Assembly: GCA_964035575.1 (NCBI GenBank)
Contig: OZ037834.1
Coordinates: forward strand, 1,829,598-1,893,597
Direction of reading: 5' to 3'
From: Rhynchopus sp. YZ270_cl-10
Lineage: Eukaryota; Euglenozoa; Diplonemea; Diplonemida; Diplonemidae
Length of the DNA stretch: 64,000 nucleotides
The position numbers were made by a program, and so were the translations under genes. The notes under the pieces were generated by a model, which was not told where the DNA came from, did no database searches, and was given only the letters and a program-made list of their open reading frames with translations. Shown in pieces: positions 43,289 to 56,460 of this stretch; position 1 is the stretch's first letter, and each line of letters begins with the position of its first letter.

Positions 43289-43688
43289 TTCTTTGTTTCC
43301 CTGCCCGAAAAGGAGACAAAAGGCCATTTTTTTCTTATTGTTTCCTCTCCTTTTTTCTCGAGTAGCAGTGTAGCGGGTTATCGCCTTTTTGTTTGCGGCC
43401 CAAGGCAATGTGTGGTCTCTTCTCAAAAGTGTGTCCCTTTTTGTTATTTTTTTTTTGTGCCAATAAACGAAAGAGGAAGAAGTCAACCGAGGGTTCCATC
43501 CCCATCTCTGCCAATTCTCTGGTGGGGTGTGCTGTCTGTGGATATCCTCTACTCGTTTCGCTGCGGCAGTTGAGTGTCCATCTTTGGGTGGGTGGTCGTC
43601 GATACAAAAAAAAAAAGGTCGCTTTTAAACTCTGCATATCTTTCCCGTTTAACTTCACCTTAGCGGTGCCCACACCACACCACAACAG

Positions 43689-46600
43689 ATGTTTACAAAA
43701 TCGGGGTGCCCGCCCCCATGGGCAGCGCTAGTCGTCCTTCTGCATGTTAGCGTAGTGGTGGAGGTGAGTGCCCGCATCACGGATTCTATACCCACGCCCC
43801 CGCCCCTGGGGAGCAAGACACCAATCCCAAATATAATGAAGGTGACGGCAAGTCCACCCGAAACGCCAAAGCCGCCGGTTTGGGGGACTGCAACAAAATC
43901 CCCGACCAACCCACCTCTCGTAGACAACGACGCGCGGAAAACAAATGCGCCACCGACAAATGCACCACCAACACCTGCACCACCGACAAATGCACCGCCA
44001 ACAAATGCACCGCCGACAAATGCACCGCCAACAAATGCACCGCCGACAAATGCACCACCAACACCTGCACCACCGACAAATGCACCGCCAACAAATGCGC
44101 CACCAACAAATGCACCACCAACACCTGCACCACCAACAAATGCGCCACCAACACCTGCACCACCGACAAATGCACCGCCAACAAATGCACCGCCGACAAA
44201 TGCACCACCAACACCTGCACCACCGACAAATGCACCGCCAACAAATGCGCCACCAACAAATGCACCACCAACACCTGCACCACCAACAAATGCGCCACCA
44301 ACACCTGCACCACCGACAAATGCACCACCAACACCTGCACCACCAACAAATGCGCCACCAACACCTGCACCACCGACAAATGCACCACCAACAAATGCGC
44401 CACCAACACCTGCACCACCGACAAATGCACCACCAACACCTGCACCACCAACAAATGCACCACCAACACCTGCACCACCGACAAATGCACCACCAACACC
44501 TGCACCACCGACAAATGCGCCACCAACACCTGCACCACCGACAAATGCACCACCAACACCTGCACCACCGACAAATGCACCACCAACACCTGCACCACCA
44601 ACAAATGCACCACCAACACCTGCACCGCCGACAAATGCACCACCAACACCTGCGCCATTGACATCAGCGCCACTTACATCTGCACCATCGACAAGTGCGC
44701 CACCCACAAGTGCTCCATTGACAAGCGCGCCATTCACAGCAGCGCCACTTACATCTGTACCATCGACAAGTGCGCCACTGACAAATACACCACCCACAAG
44801 TGCGCCTTTGACATCAGCGCCACTTACGTCTGCACCATCGACTAGTGCACCATTGACGTCAGCGCCGCTGACGCCTGTTCCACAGACATCTGCACCACTT
44901 ACGTCTGCGCCACCGACAAGTGCGCCATTGACTTCAGCGCCACTTACGTCCGCACCACCAACAAATGCACCACTTACACCCGCGCCACCCACAAGTGCGC
45001 CATTGACATCAGCGCCGCTTACGTCTGCACCATCGACAAGTGCACCATTGACGTCAGCGCCGCTGACGCCTGTTCCACAGACATCTGCACCACTTACGTC
45101 TGCGCCACCAACAAGCGCGCCAATAACAAATGCACCACTTACGCCCGCGCCACCCACAAGTGCGCCATTGACATCAGCGCCGCTTACGTCTGCACCACCA
45201 ACAAGTGCACCATTGACATCAGCGCCGCTGACGCCTGCTCCACAGACATCTGCACCACTTACGTCTGCACCGCCTACAAGTGCGCCATTGACAAATGCGC
45301 CGCTAACACCTGCACCACTGACGTCTGCGCCACTTACAAATGCACCACTGACAGCAGCGCCACTGACGCCTGCACCACCGACAAGTGCACCACTGACGTC
45401 TGCCCCACTTACAAATGCTCCACCTACAAATGCACCGCTTACACTAGCACCACCCACAAACCCGCCAATCACATCAGCACCACTAACAAACCCTCCCCTG
45501 ACACCTGCACCACTTACACCTGCACCACCAACAAGCGCACCATTAACAAATGCGCCATTGACATCAGCGCCACTGACGCCTGCACCATCGACCAGTGCAC
45601 CACTGACGAATGCACCGCTTACATCTGCACCACCCACAAATGCGCCAATCACGTCGGCACCACTAACGAACCCTCCACTGACACCTGCGCCACTTACCTC
45701 GTCTCCGTTAACACCTGCACCTGCAACCTTGGCGCCTTCAACGCCTGCACCACTAACGATCTCGCCACCTACACCTGCGCCACTCACTCCAGCACCGCCA
45801 ACGTCTGCTCCAGTGACGGTGTCGCCAGCAACAATGGCACCGCCTACATTTGCGCCTCTGACGTTGTCCCCGTTGACACCTGCGCCACTCACTTCGACAC
45901 CGCCAACACAGGCGCCAGTAACGGTGTCGCCAGAGACACTTGCCCCAGCAACTCAGGCACCGCCCACACCTGCACCACTGACGGCATCACCGCCTACCCC
46001 TGCACCAGCAACGATGGCGCCAGCAACACCTGCGCCTCTTACTGCGGCACCGGCAACCTTGGCACCGGCAACGCCTGCACCACTCACTTCGGCACCCACC
46101 ACCAACGCACCCCCGACACCAGCACCACTCACTACATCGCCCGCGACAGGCTCACCACCTACATGGGCGCCTGTCACCACCACACCAACACTGCACCCTA
46201 CACTGCAACCTACACCTGCACCGACGGGGACACCTGCGACGATGACACCAACTGCAGCAGCGACACCCCTCCCACCTTCTGCGGCACCGGCGACTGCAGC
46301 ACCAGGGACACAGGCACCAAGCACGCTGGCACCTGGTGATTCTTCTGCACCAACCGAAGCACCGGTGACTGCAGCACAGATGCTCGACACCGCAGGCGTC
46401 ACCGTAGTGCAGGCGCTCACCTCCGAGCAGTTGCAGGGGGTCGGGGGCACCGTCCGCATCTCTCTTGCACGCCTCCGCACGCAACACACACTCGGCACAC
46501 CACAGGTCCAGATCCGCTGGCCTGGGGGCGAGCGCACACTCCCTTCCGACAACAGCCTCTCTTGCGAGGGCTCGCCGTGTCTCATATTGGTATGCAGCAC

Positions 46601-48757
46601 CACACCACCACCACACCACTACACTACTACACCCCCTCAACCCAACAGTGGACTGACGTTTCCCCAGCACAGTCCGAGTTTGGCCTCGCCGCTCGGGTTC
46701 TCGTAAATGACGAATTTGTCACTGCCGCGGTGCCTTCCGAGGGCGAGGTGTTGCTGACGCTGTCGGACCCTGCATTTCGCGCATATGCACCGCACAGCGA
46801 ACGGCTGAGGGTTGGGGTGCACACTGGGTATTTTGATGATGAGGCACGCTCCACGATTTGCACGACCCCGGTTAGCGAGGTGGAGGGCAACCACCTGAAG
46901 TGCGACTGTCGCGAATCCACTTGCACCTCCGCCCCGATGACGCTGTCGAGCCAGCCTAATGAACTCCCGAATGCAGCAGAGGTCAAGGAGGCCACCCAGG
47001 TTGCAACCACTGCAGTCGCCACCGTCGTCGCCTCCGGCGCTGTCCTCGGTGCAGGCGCTATGTCCCCTACCACTGGTGGTTCCCTTGCCCGCCTCTCCGT
47101 CCTGACGCAGCTGTGCCCCAACGACGGACCTACCAAGCTGGACCGCACCCTCAACCCTCTGGGCCTCGCTGTCGGGGACGACCCTGACGTCCGCGAAGTG
47201 AACGGTGCCATCGTTGGGTCGATCGCTGTGCAGGCAGCCCTGCTCCTCGTCTGCGTCGTCACATCCGCAGTCATGCTCTGCCGCCTCCACGGTGACCGTG
47301 AGAAAAGCCGCTCAGGCGCAGCCTTCCTCCCCATCGACACCGAAGCGCCCCTCGAAAAACCCACCCTCCTCGTCATGCCCGCACGCATCACCGCAAAAGA
47401 CGCTGTCTACGTCATGGCGCGAGCACGCTTTGGATGGGTCCTCCTTCCAGCAACGTTTCTATACGGTGGCGCAGCGCTTGCTAGCATGTCTGCAATGCTT
47501 CACTCTACACCTTTCTTCAAATTCTTGGGCGGGGCGGATTTTTTGGTGTTTCTCGTAGGAATTCCGGTATACGCTTTTTACGTCGGAAAACGCTGCATTT
47601 CACATGCCGAGCTTATTCCAATCGAAAGTACGAATCACAAATGGTACCACACGCTCTTCTGGGGCCGCAGCGAATGGATCCCCCGGAGCACCGACGACTC
47701 TCATTCCGACTCCTGGTTCGAACTGAACCACCTCTTCTTCGACGGCTATAAGGAATCCTCACGCTACTTTATGGTCTGCGAGCTTCTCCTCACCTTCTCC
47801 CTTGGTGCTGTCGGAGCCTGGAGCCCTCAGGAGAACCACTCTTGTTGGATCAAAGCTGCTATCACTGAATCCATACTTTGTATCTTTGCAGTTCTTCTTC
47901 TCGCAACTCGGCCTTATCTTGCGGTTTATGAGAATATCTTGGAGACTTCTATTGTAGTTTCTGAGGCAATCATGATGGGGTTTATTCTAATGGCGATGTC
48001 AGATGAAAACCAAACGGAGCATTGGGCTGCCGCCTATGCAGGTAACTGCGCCATGGTTGTTGTGTATCTGATCTCATTCAAGGCTGTGGCAGATCTTTCT
48101 ATCTTTGTTACCGATGAATACGCAGTATGGAAAACACTACGCCATTCTGACGCAGACGGTGTCGCATCCACCTTCATTGGACACATGATCTGCTGTGGAA
48201 CATCCATGCATTCACGCTACGATGACGTTGTCTCACGCAAACGTAAGGTCAACCTAAACGGCACAACCCTCGCAGACAATGAAGACAAAGCGCTCTGCTC
48301 CGCAGACGTTCTCTCCCACTTCGGCGTCTCGGTCGAGCTTGCAGTGCGGGAACAGAAAGGTGAGTCATACAACTCCTCTGAGTGTCTCCTGGATTGCACC
48401 TCGCCGCTAGGCGCATCGCATGAACAGAGCTATTTTGGCGATTCTGTGTTTGGGGGTGGCGCGCAGTCGCAGTTTGGCCATTTTGGTCGGGGAGGAGGTG
48501 GTGGAGGTGGTGGTGGTGGTGGTGGGGGGTCACCCAGCACTCCATACAGCAGACAACAGCGTGCAGGTGGGTTCTCAAGTGGACGCCACGCGAGGCTCTC
48601 AGTGTACTCATCAAATGCACCCTCGGTCGCAGGGAGTCTAGAGTCGAGTGTGCAAAGATATACACCTCCTGTAGTGACGCCCACAGAAGGGCTCACAGAA
48701 GCGCCGATTCCACCGAAGGGAAAATCAGGCAGGGCGACATTCGCAGTTTGTGTGTGA
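43689..48757 (+). CDS. Giant Pro/Thr-repeat 7-TM surface protein
   Basis: Exons 43689-46589 and 46649-48757 join across a 59-base intron (GTATGC...CAACAG, phase 0; join CEGSPCLIL-WTDVSPAQSE), giving about 1,669 residues. Order: signal peptide (WAALVVLLHVSVVVEVSA); about 800 residues of 5-residue repeats, first PPTNA/PPTPA, later PLTSA and variants, Thr-rich and probably O-glycosylated; an extracellular domain with spaced Cys (CEGSPC, ICTTP, CDCRESTC, QLCPN); a TM helix at about 1150 (VGSIAVQAALLLVCVVTSAV); six more hydrophobic helices; a Gly-rich cytoplasmic tail with a Gly13 run. Overall like surface proteins of bodonids/trypanosomes with mucin-like stalks, but I cannot name a family. The antisense ORF over the repeat is an artefact of the 15-bp periodicity. 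Confidence 0.8.
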
Positions 48758-48979
48758 TTTTTTTTTATTTTGTGTTATCAAAACATTGACGAGAAATGGA
48801 AAACGACGGATGGTGCGTGCCCGCTTTAGCGTATTGGTTTTCCACTAACATACACCTCACTCACGTTATCATAGTGAAAAACACAAACCTTTTTTGCGGT
48901 GCGATAATAACGAAAAAGTGTTTTCTTTATTTCACTTAACCGTCATATCCTGAAGTCGTTTTCTATTTTGATTGATTTT

Positions 48980-49522
48980 TTTTCTCAACTGAGGAAAAGT
49001 AGCTCTGAGCAAACCCCGTGGAAGAAGTGTGAGGATAAATTCACTTTTCCTCACACATAGCCACTTTTCCTCACTCAATTTGGAAAAGTAGCAATAATTA
49101 TTGGCTGGGGTTTGTGTAGAAAAAAGCCTATGTGTGAGGCTTTTTTTGGTGTGAGGAAAAGTAGAGGGGGGGTCGAAAAAAAAATTGGGTGGGAGAGTGG
49201 GTCATTTTGATATCTCTGCTTCACATTTTGTCACCGTGACCAACATGACCATTTTTTGGTCCATTTTTTCGGCCAAAAATTTGGTACCACAGGGCTATAC
49301 CATATTCTGGGATTATCAATATTTTGAAAATACGGCCTGGTATTCGGGCCAAAATGTCCCATAGTAGCCTTACTGGGTGTCGAGCAGAGCCAATCTTAAT
49401 CGTGAAATTCGATTTTCTGTGAAAAACATTACCACCAAAAAATCGTCTTTTTTTTCTGCATATTCACCCCACACTTCTTCCACGGGGTTTGCTTAGAGCT
49501 ACTTTTCCTTCAGTTGAGAAAA
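48980..49522. mobile_element. MITE-like element with 54-bp TIRs
   Basis: The left end begins TTTTCTCAACTGAGGAAAAG and continues through AAACCCCGTGGAAGAAGTGT; the right end is its complement with three differences. The interior repeats GAGGAAAAGT on both strands. 543 bp, non-coding. Confidence 0.8.
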
Positions 49523-49731
49523 CTATTATATTCTAGTGAAATATTCACTTTCCCTCCACTCGTGCCCTTTCAGAAACTCGTGGCTGACTTTATCCCACTC
49601 GCTTCGCTCGTGAGATAAAGTCTATTACCCCACTCGCTTCGCTCGTGGGGTAAAATGCCACTCGTTTCTGAAAGGTACACTCGTGTGAGGAAAAGTGAAT
49701 ATTTCCTCAGACGAATAAATAGCTATTTTTT
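49517..49731. mobile_element. Nested palindrome with two CTCGCTTCGCTCG hairpins
   Basis: Outer arms AAATATTCACTTT/AAAGTGAATATTT and CCTTTCAGAAAC/GTTTCTGAAAGG. Inside are two hairpins, ACTTTATC...GATAAAGT and TACCCCAC...GTGGGGTA, each with CTCGCTTCGCTCG at the tip. It abuts the previous element and resembles 17627-17803. Confidence 0.75.
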
Positions 49732-50189
49732 ACATTTTGCGAGATCCATTGAGGTTGATTGTTTTTTTTAAACTTTGCGCGTTTTTATTTTAAATTTGCC
49801 TATACCCCCACCCCGATGCCGACGATTTCTGTTCTTGTCGTATTTCCCTTTTTTACAAAGTATGTTTTCCTCTGTTGATGTGATGAGAATTGTCAAGGAA
49901 ATGCGGGGGAAACCCCCTTCCTCCCATTCCCCGTTCCCTTTCTCTCTCCTCCCCCCCCTTTTTTTCCCCACCCCACATTTCCTTCGCTGTGTGTCGCATC
50001 TGCAGAGCAAATCATACATAAGGGGAAACCGTCAAGACAGAAAAATGGGGAAAAAAACCCCGGAAGAGTGGTCCAAAAAATTTAAAAAATGGAGCACTTC
50101 GAGTTAAAAAAAACTCAATCGTCGCCCCAAAAATCTGTCGTTTTTTTGTTTGGTTTTGTTTTTTGTTTTATTCTTTTTTACATTGTATG

Positions 50190-50470
50190 CGTCCCAGAGG
50201 CGTTTTTTTTTGCTAATCCTTAATCTCACTTTTTTTTTTGGCAGTGGAATGTGTAACACTCCACATTCCCAAATGAATTTTTTTTAGGGAAATGGCGTTT
50301 TCGGGGAGGTCCCCCCTTCCCCAACACTTTTTAGATGTGTGTACTCAAATAAGTCTCGCACGTTCATACTTATTTAGGTGACTAAGCACGAGAGGCTTAG
50401 GGTCATCTTATAAACTTTTCCTTTCTTTTTTTTTTGTAAAGGTGACCAAGCACGAGAGGCTGGGCTGTAT
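50190..50470 (+). repeat. Modules C, A, A; consensus family A copy
   Basis: C at 50190-50235 (TGCGTCCCAGAGGCG). A at 50379-50424: arms GGTGACTAAGC and GCTTAGGGTCATC, loop ACGAGAG, tail TTATAAACTTTTCC. A second A at 50441-50470: GGTGACCAAGCACGAGAGGC. Another C-like module follows at about 50637-50700 (GGCGTTTGCAC). Confidence 0.75.
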
Positions 50471-51144
50471 TTGCTTTCACTGACTCAGCGGAAGGCGCAC
50501 CTTTCGAACATTTTATTCTTTTCTCTACCCTACTTTTTTATTTTTTTATTCAAAAAAAGGGGAGACGACGTTGATGGACAAAACTCCATCTTTCGATTGA
50601 AAATATCATAATTATGTTTCTCTTTGTGTGCGTGTCAATGAAGTGCTCTCTGTGGTTCGATAACCCCCGCGGTGTACTGTGAGGCGTTTGCACTTTTAAA
50701 AAAGTTTGGGTACATTTAGTGCACCCTATTATACCTTCTATTCAGTAGAATAGTTAGTATATGAAACAACTTTTCAAAACACTATTCCTGTATTTTTCTC
50801 TCATATCTTAGATGGGTACGGCAACAAGCCGTGCACCGTCGTTTTTTTCTTCTTATCTCACGGATGATTGATCCCTTTTCTGAATTATTATTATTGTTTT
50901 TTTTTAAACCTAAGTCCGAGAAGCTGACGGCGCACGCCTTAGCTTTTGTTTACCTTTTACAGCGACGAACGAAACCCTCTTTTTTCCCCCTTTTTTCTTA
51001 TTCACTGCCCTGTTTCTCTTTCTTTTGCCACACGATTTATCGATAGCGATCATGATAGTGGTACAAAAAGTTATTGTAAGATGTGCGTGTTTGATAACTA
51101 ATAGGGGGGTAATTCTTGCGCAGAATATGACCTTCAATGTGTGT

Positions 51145-51195
51145 GTGTGTGTGTGTGCACGAGAGACACATTCATCTTTTAAGTTTTCGTTCAGT
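51145..51195 (+). repeat. Family A hairpin with different stem
   Basis: A GTGTGTG tract, loop CACGAGAGA, CACATTCATC, then TTTTAAGTTTTC. Pairing is TGTG/CACA. Confidence 0.55.
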
Positions 51196-51996
51196 ATCTC
51201 TTGTGGTACGTTCAGTATTCGTCGGCTGTGTTGCATTTCTACTCACAAAGAAATGCTCTCTCGTTTACCCACCCCCTCCCTTTCTAGCTGGTAATACGGT
51301 TTTCCACCCCTCAAACCCATTACAAAAAAAAACATCACCCTTTCTTTAGCTCCCCCCTCATTGCTCTGCTCTGTGATTGATTCATCGCCGACAAAGCGTT
51401 TTCTTGCTTTCTGCTATTGGTGGGCGTATGTGTTCGAGAGACACACCCAAGCAACCATGTCGTCATTTTTTTTTTTTTTTTTTCGTTTTTTTCATTTCAG
51501 AGAAGATGTATGTGCACAAGAGGCGTATGCAGATGGATCTTTAAAGAAAATAATTCTTTCTCTCTTTTTCAGTTTTGTTCAGATAAATCATCGACCGTAC
51601 CGTGTTGTTTCAAGGATCTAAATTATAATTCAGATCCTGCCCCGTTCCCCCATACCGTTTCCCCGTAGGAGGCTGTTGTGTTTATCTGTATTGACACGAT
51701 GTCTCCCTTTCTGTCATCTGCATTTCATTTCTGATGTTTTTTTTTTTTAAATCCATTTCGGAGTCTTTCTCCACCCCCCATTCTCGAAAAATAAAATAAA
51801 ACCAGCGGAGGTAATTAGGGTATTTTTCCAAAAAAAAAAAAAAAACTGAGACCCTGGTATTGCTCGCTATCCCCTGCGTTCCGTTTAGTTATTATTATTG
51901 TTGAAAAACGACACAAAAAAAATTCTAGCTGCGGAGCGAAAGGAAAGAAACCTCAAATTTAAAAAGAAATCAAAAAAAGAAATTCCATGAAGGTGT

Positions 51997-52042
51997 AGTG
52001 GAGCTCACCCTCGGGGTGTCTACACTAATACACCACCAATTT
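51997..52042 (+). repeat. Family B hairpin
   Basis: GTGGAGCTCACCC, TCGGGGTGTCTACAC, TAATACACCACCAA. The inner stem CACCC/GGGTG is extended by one pair relative to other copies. Confidence 0.7.
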
Positions 52043-52093
52043 TATGTCAAATTACATTAAGGAACTTACTAACCTCTATTCACGGTCTGTATT

Positions 52094-52155
52094 TTAGTTA
52101 GAAGCAGTGCCTGCGTCCGCTGATACGCGGTGAGGCGTTTACACTTTCCACTTCT
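52094..52155 (+). repeat. Family C module with extended stem
   Basis: AGTGCCTGCGTCCGCTGATA, CGCGGTGAGGCG, TTTACACTTTCC. The nested pairing GCCT/AGGC plus CCGC/GCGG is stronger than in the other C copies. Confidence 0.65.
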
Positions 52156-52312
52156 CTTTTTTACTTATCGTTTTTTTTGTTTAGCGCGTTGTCCATGTTG
52201 AGGCGTCACACCAGCACCCATGCACGACGACATTTGCCACGAGAGGACATACACACTTGACAAGCAGTTATCGTTAACGTTTTGTGCTTGTTTTTTGTGT
52301 TTGTCATGTCAT

Positions 52313-52439
52313 CCACCTGATTTTTATCCCGCGTATAGGCGCGTAAAGGCGTGTACGGACGGTCCGTATATGCCTGTACGGACCTATACACGCCTATACA
52401 CGCCTTTACGCGCCTATACGCGGGATAAAAATCAGATGG
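52313..52439. mobile_element. Palindromic element CACCTGATTTTTA, copy 2
   Basis: Arms CACCTGATTTTTATCCCGCG and complement, continuing as TATAGGCGCGTAAAGGCG. The interior is iterated TATACACGCC/TTTACGCGCC. The termini match 36888-36972. Confidence 0.75.
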
Positions 52440-52574
52440 GTCACGACAAATGCCGTTGTGTACCTGGGTGCGGTGGGCCCCCCAAAGCATCGACACGTAG
52501 CTTGACTCGCAACCTCTTCTCTTAGTATCCCCTCTTTCCCAACTCCCCCCAAAATTTCCCCCCTCGTTTGTGTT

Positions 52575-52685
52575 GGTATAAGGTGACCGAGGTGCAATGC
52601 TTGGGTCATCTTGACGACACCTTTTCTTTTGTTGGATGTGTGTCCCCCATGAGAGGCATATTACATCTTACAATTTTTCAATTTT
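52575..52685 (+). repeat. Family A pair
   Basis: GGTGACCGAGGTGCAATGC, TTGGGTCATCTTG, CCTTTTC; then TGTGTGTCCCCCATGAGAGG, CATATTACATCTTAC, TTTTTC. Confidence 0.55.
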
Positions 52686-52966
52686 CTTTTTCTCTTCTTT
52701 TTGTCATGCACTTTCGTGTTCTGCTTAATACGCAGAGAGAGAGAGGCTACGTCATGTTTGTCCCCAATGCTTTGTATTTATGTAGATTCGAAGTGGATTA
52801 CATTTTTCAAAAAAAAAAAAATTATATGTGGGAGTGCTCTGTATCGGTAGATAAAGGTGGTTTTTGCACTTTTCCCACAAATTCTCGTTTCTTTCATCAT
52901 CCACAAATCCCCAGCAGGGTTTTTTGTGTACAACTATCAACTTCGCTTGACTTAGCTTCTTTATCA

Positions 52967-53012
52967 AGGTGACTAAAGCACGAGAGGCTTAGGGTCATCC
53001 TATAATATTTTT
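52967..53012 (+). repeat. Family A hairpin upstream of polyubiquitin
   Basis: GGTGACTAAAGC, loop ACGAGAG, GCTTAGGGTCATC, CTATAATATTTTT. Confidence 0.75.
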
Positions 53013-53313
53013 TTAAATATGCCAATATGGCAAAAGGCAAACAGGAAAAAATCGACGGAAGGTTTCCTGCAAATTGTTTTTCGGTCAGTATTTGTTTTAG
53101 CACCCCTCGCGCACTCATACAGCAGGGGGGGGACACACAGAAAATTAGAGCGATAAACGAAAAAAAGTATCCCTTTAAAGCGTACTCCCAGTGGTCCATC
53201 GAGCGATGTATGTCTAGGCTCCCTTTGCGTATAGGGGGAGTTGCTTGTGTCGTGGGTTTGACGGGGTTGGTGTCTTCACCTCCTCATCCCTCGGTCCACG
53301 GCGATGCTTATGA

Positions 53314-54756
<1,443 letters not shown>

Positions 54757-55498
54757 ACGTGACTGAAGTGGAATGAACCTTGTCCTTGTGGAGCTGTTAG
54801 CCAGACCATTGTTGTGAAGACTGTGTGTAAATATTTGAAAACCACTGGTTGCGGAAACACAGCAACTGGAACATTTGTCGTATTTGGCTGAATCCCCTGA
54901 CGTGGTACATCCGCGTGATCTAGCTGGGGGTGGAAGCACTGGCTTATTCTTGACTTTTTATTTGACACATAACAAGACCACCGAATGCACAAACAGAGCA
55001 AAGGAATTGAAGCTTAGTTCTCTTATACACAAGCGGAAAACAGTGGGCTTGCTATGTGAAATATGAAGATGTTTGCATGCCACGTGCTCGTTGTGCACCG
55101 TGCTGGACTGCTCGGTGCGGTACCATATTTTATTAATCTTTCACCGTGATGTCTTTGTGTTATTATTTTACTTTCTTGTTGTTACTTTTGTTGTTATTGC
55201 TTTTTGAGACCCCATCTGCACACACTCTATCCTGCATATTGCTGTGCAAAGTGTGCGTCTGCACGTAACGTTCGCTGCAGAAAATTCATTGTTCGGCAAC
55301 TTTTCACGCACTTTGGTGGAAGAAAAAATCAAATAGGATAACTGGTGTGATTTTTCTAAAAAAAAGGTGTAAAAAAGGTCCTTCTAAGGTCCTTCTAAGG
55401 TATGGTGGTTTTCCTTAGGGCATTTCCTTAAGGAAAACGTGACTTTTTCCCGAGCTTTCTCTGTGGTGGAGTGGACTTGTTTTCGATCAAAAAACTGT

Positions 55499-55588
55499 GT
55501 ACCCAGTACCCAGTACCCAGTACCCAGTACCCAGTACCCAGTACCCAGTACCCAGTACCCAGTACCCAGTACCCAGTACCCAGTACCA
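55499..55588 (+). repeat. Tandem array AGTACCC (7 bp)
   Basis: About 13 perfect units, the same unit as 18509-18620 inside the large TIR element. Confidence 0.9.
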
Positions 55589-55659
55589 AAGGGCCGATGG
55601 AGGGTTCCGAGACGGCGATAGCCTGCGACACTATGTCATGGGAAGGTGGGATACTAGCT

Positions 55660-55692
55660 TGCGCCGCAGGCGCACGGTACGCTACTTTTATT
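55660..55692 (+). repeat. GCGCCGCAGGCGC hairpin with ACGGTACGCTAC tail
   Basis: Almost identical to the motif at 1192-1218. Confidence 0.6.
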
Positions 55693-56460
55693 GTTTCGGC
55701 GTATCCTTTTTTCTCACTCTTCGTTGGGTTCCACGAGCTCCGCCCGTCAAATGATGGGGTGTAAAATTCGCATCTACGCAAACTGCCCCACGTTCCTTTT
55801 GTACTTTTCCTTCAGAAGTCAAGTACTGACCATATTTTGCACACAGAACCTGAAAATGGCCTGTAAAAACTGACACATGCATTTTAGGTCAAAAATACTC
55901 ATTTCTGAGCGCAAAGTGACCCCATCACAGCACGTACAGGCTCCGGTGCACCGAAATCAAAAAAAAATTTTTTTGATTTTTTGTGGGGAAAAATTTCTGG
56001 GGAAATTTTCTGGCCACAAAAAACCACCAAAAAGATGTACACAAAATAATTTTAGCACCCCCCAAAAAAAAAGGTGTAAAAAAGGTCCTTCTAAGGTCCT
56101 TCTAAGGTATACCACTACCCTTGTATAGGTCACACCAATAACGTTTTGTGAAACTAAAGTAAGGCAAATGTCGCGATGAAAAGAAATATACAACTTGCTG
56201 AACCCACACACCCACTCTGCCTTCTTGTATCTGTCCCACTCCACTTTGTAGCTGAGATGACAGGTGTCACTTTTTTCCGAACACCCATTCAAGGTGTGAC
56301 TTTAGACCCTTCTTCACCGGCTGTCTGTGCCATCTGGAGGGTGCATCACCATGACCGAGATTTGCTTCCATTTGTGAACCGCCACATGACAACACATCAC
56401 ACCAAACAAACCCCAAACAAGCAAACCACTGACAGAAAAGACACAAAAACAAAACACACG

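Larger units (their letters stand above)
41756..43688. other. Spacer with two module arrays
   Basis: No gene. Two three-module arrays (42513-42728 and 43144-43288). The last 60 bases are acceptor-like (CACCACAACAG directly before the next ATG). Confidence 0.6.
55358..56110. repeat. Block bounded by 46-bp direct repeats
   Basis: The same sequence (A run, GGTGTAAAAAAGGTCC, TTCTAAGGTCCTTCTAAGG, TAT) lies at 55358-55402 and 56064-56110. Between them are the AGTACCC array and a GCGCCGCAGGCGC hairpin. Could be a small element with direct ends or a local duplication. Confidence 0.65.
54757..56460. other. 3' region of polyubiquitin and spacer before protease
   Basis: No gene. Contains the direct-repeat-bounded block 55358-56110 with a tandem array. 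An in-frame extension of the protease runs back to 56176 but reads as leader sequence. Confidence 0.6.

Noticed and set aside
43655-45892. 745-codon ORF on the minus strand, Gly/Val/Ala repeats
   Set aside because: Mirror of the 15-bp periodic Pro/Thr repeat on the + strand, where periodicity keeps all frames open. The + frame has signal peptide, splice logic and TM helices.
50640-50700. Possible tRNA B-box (GGTTCGATAACC)
   Set aside because: Spacing within the box is wrong, and no acceptor stem or A-box fits upstream.
56176-56460. N-terminal extension of the cysteine protease
   Set aside because: The downstream ATG begins a perfect signal peptide; the extension lacks family similarity.
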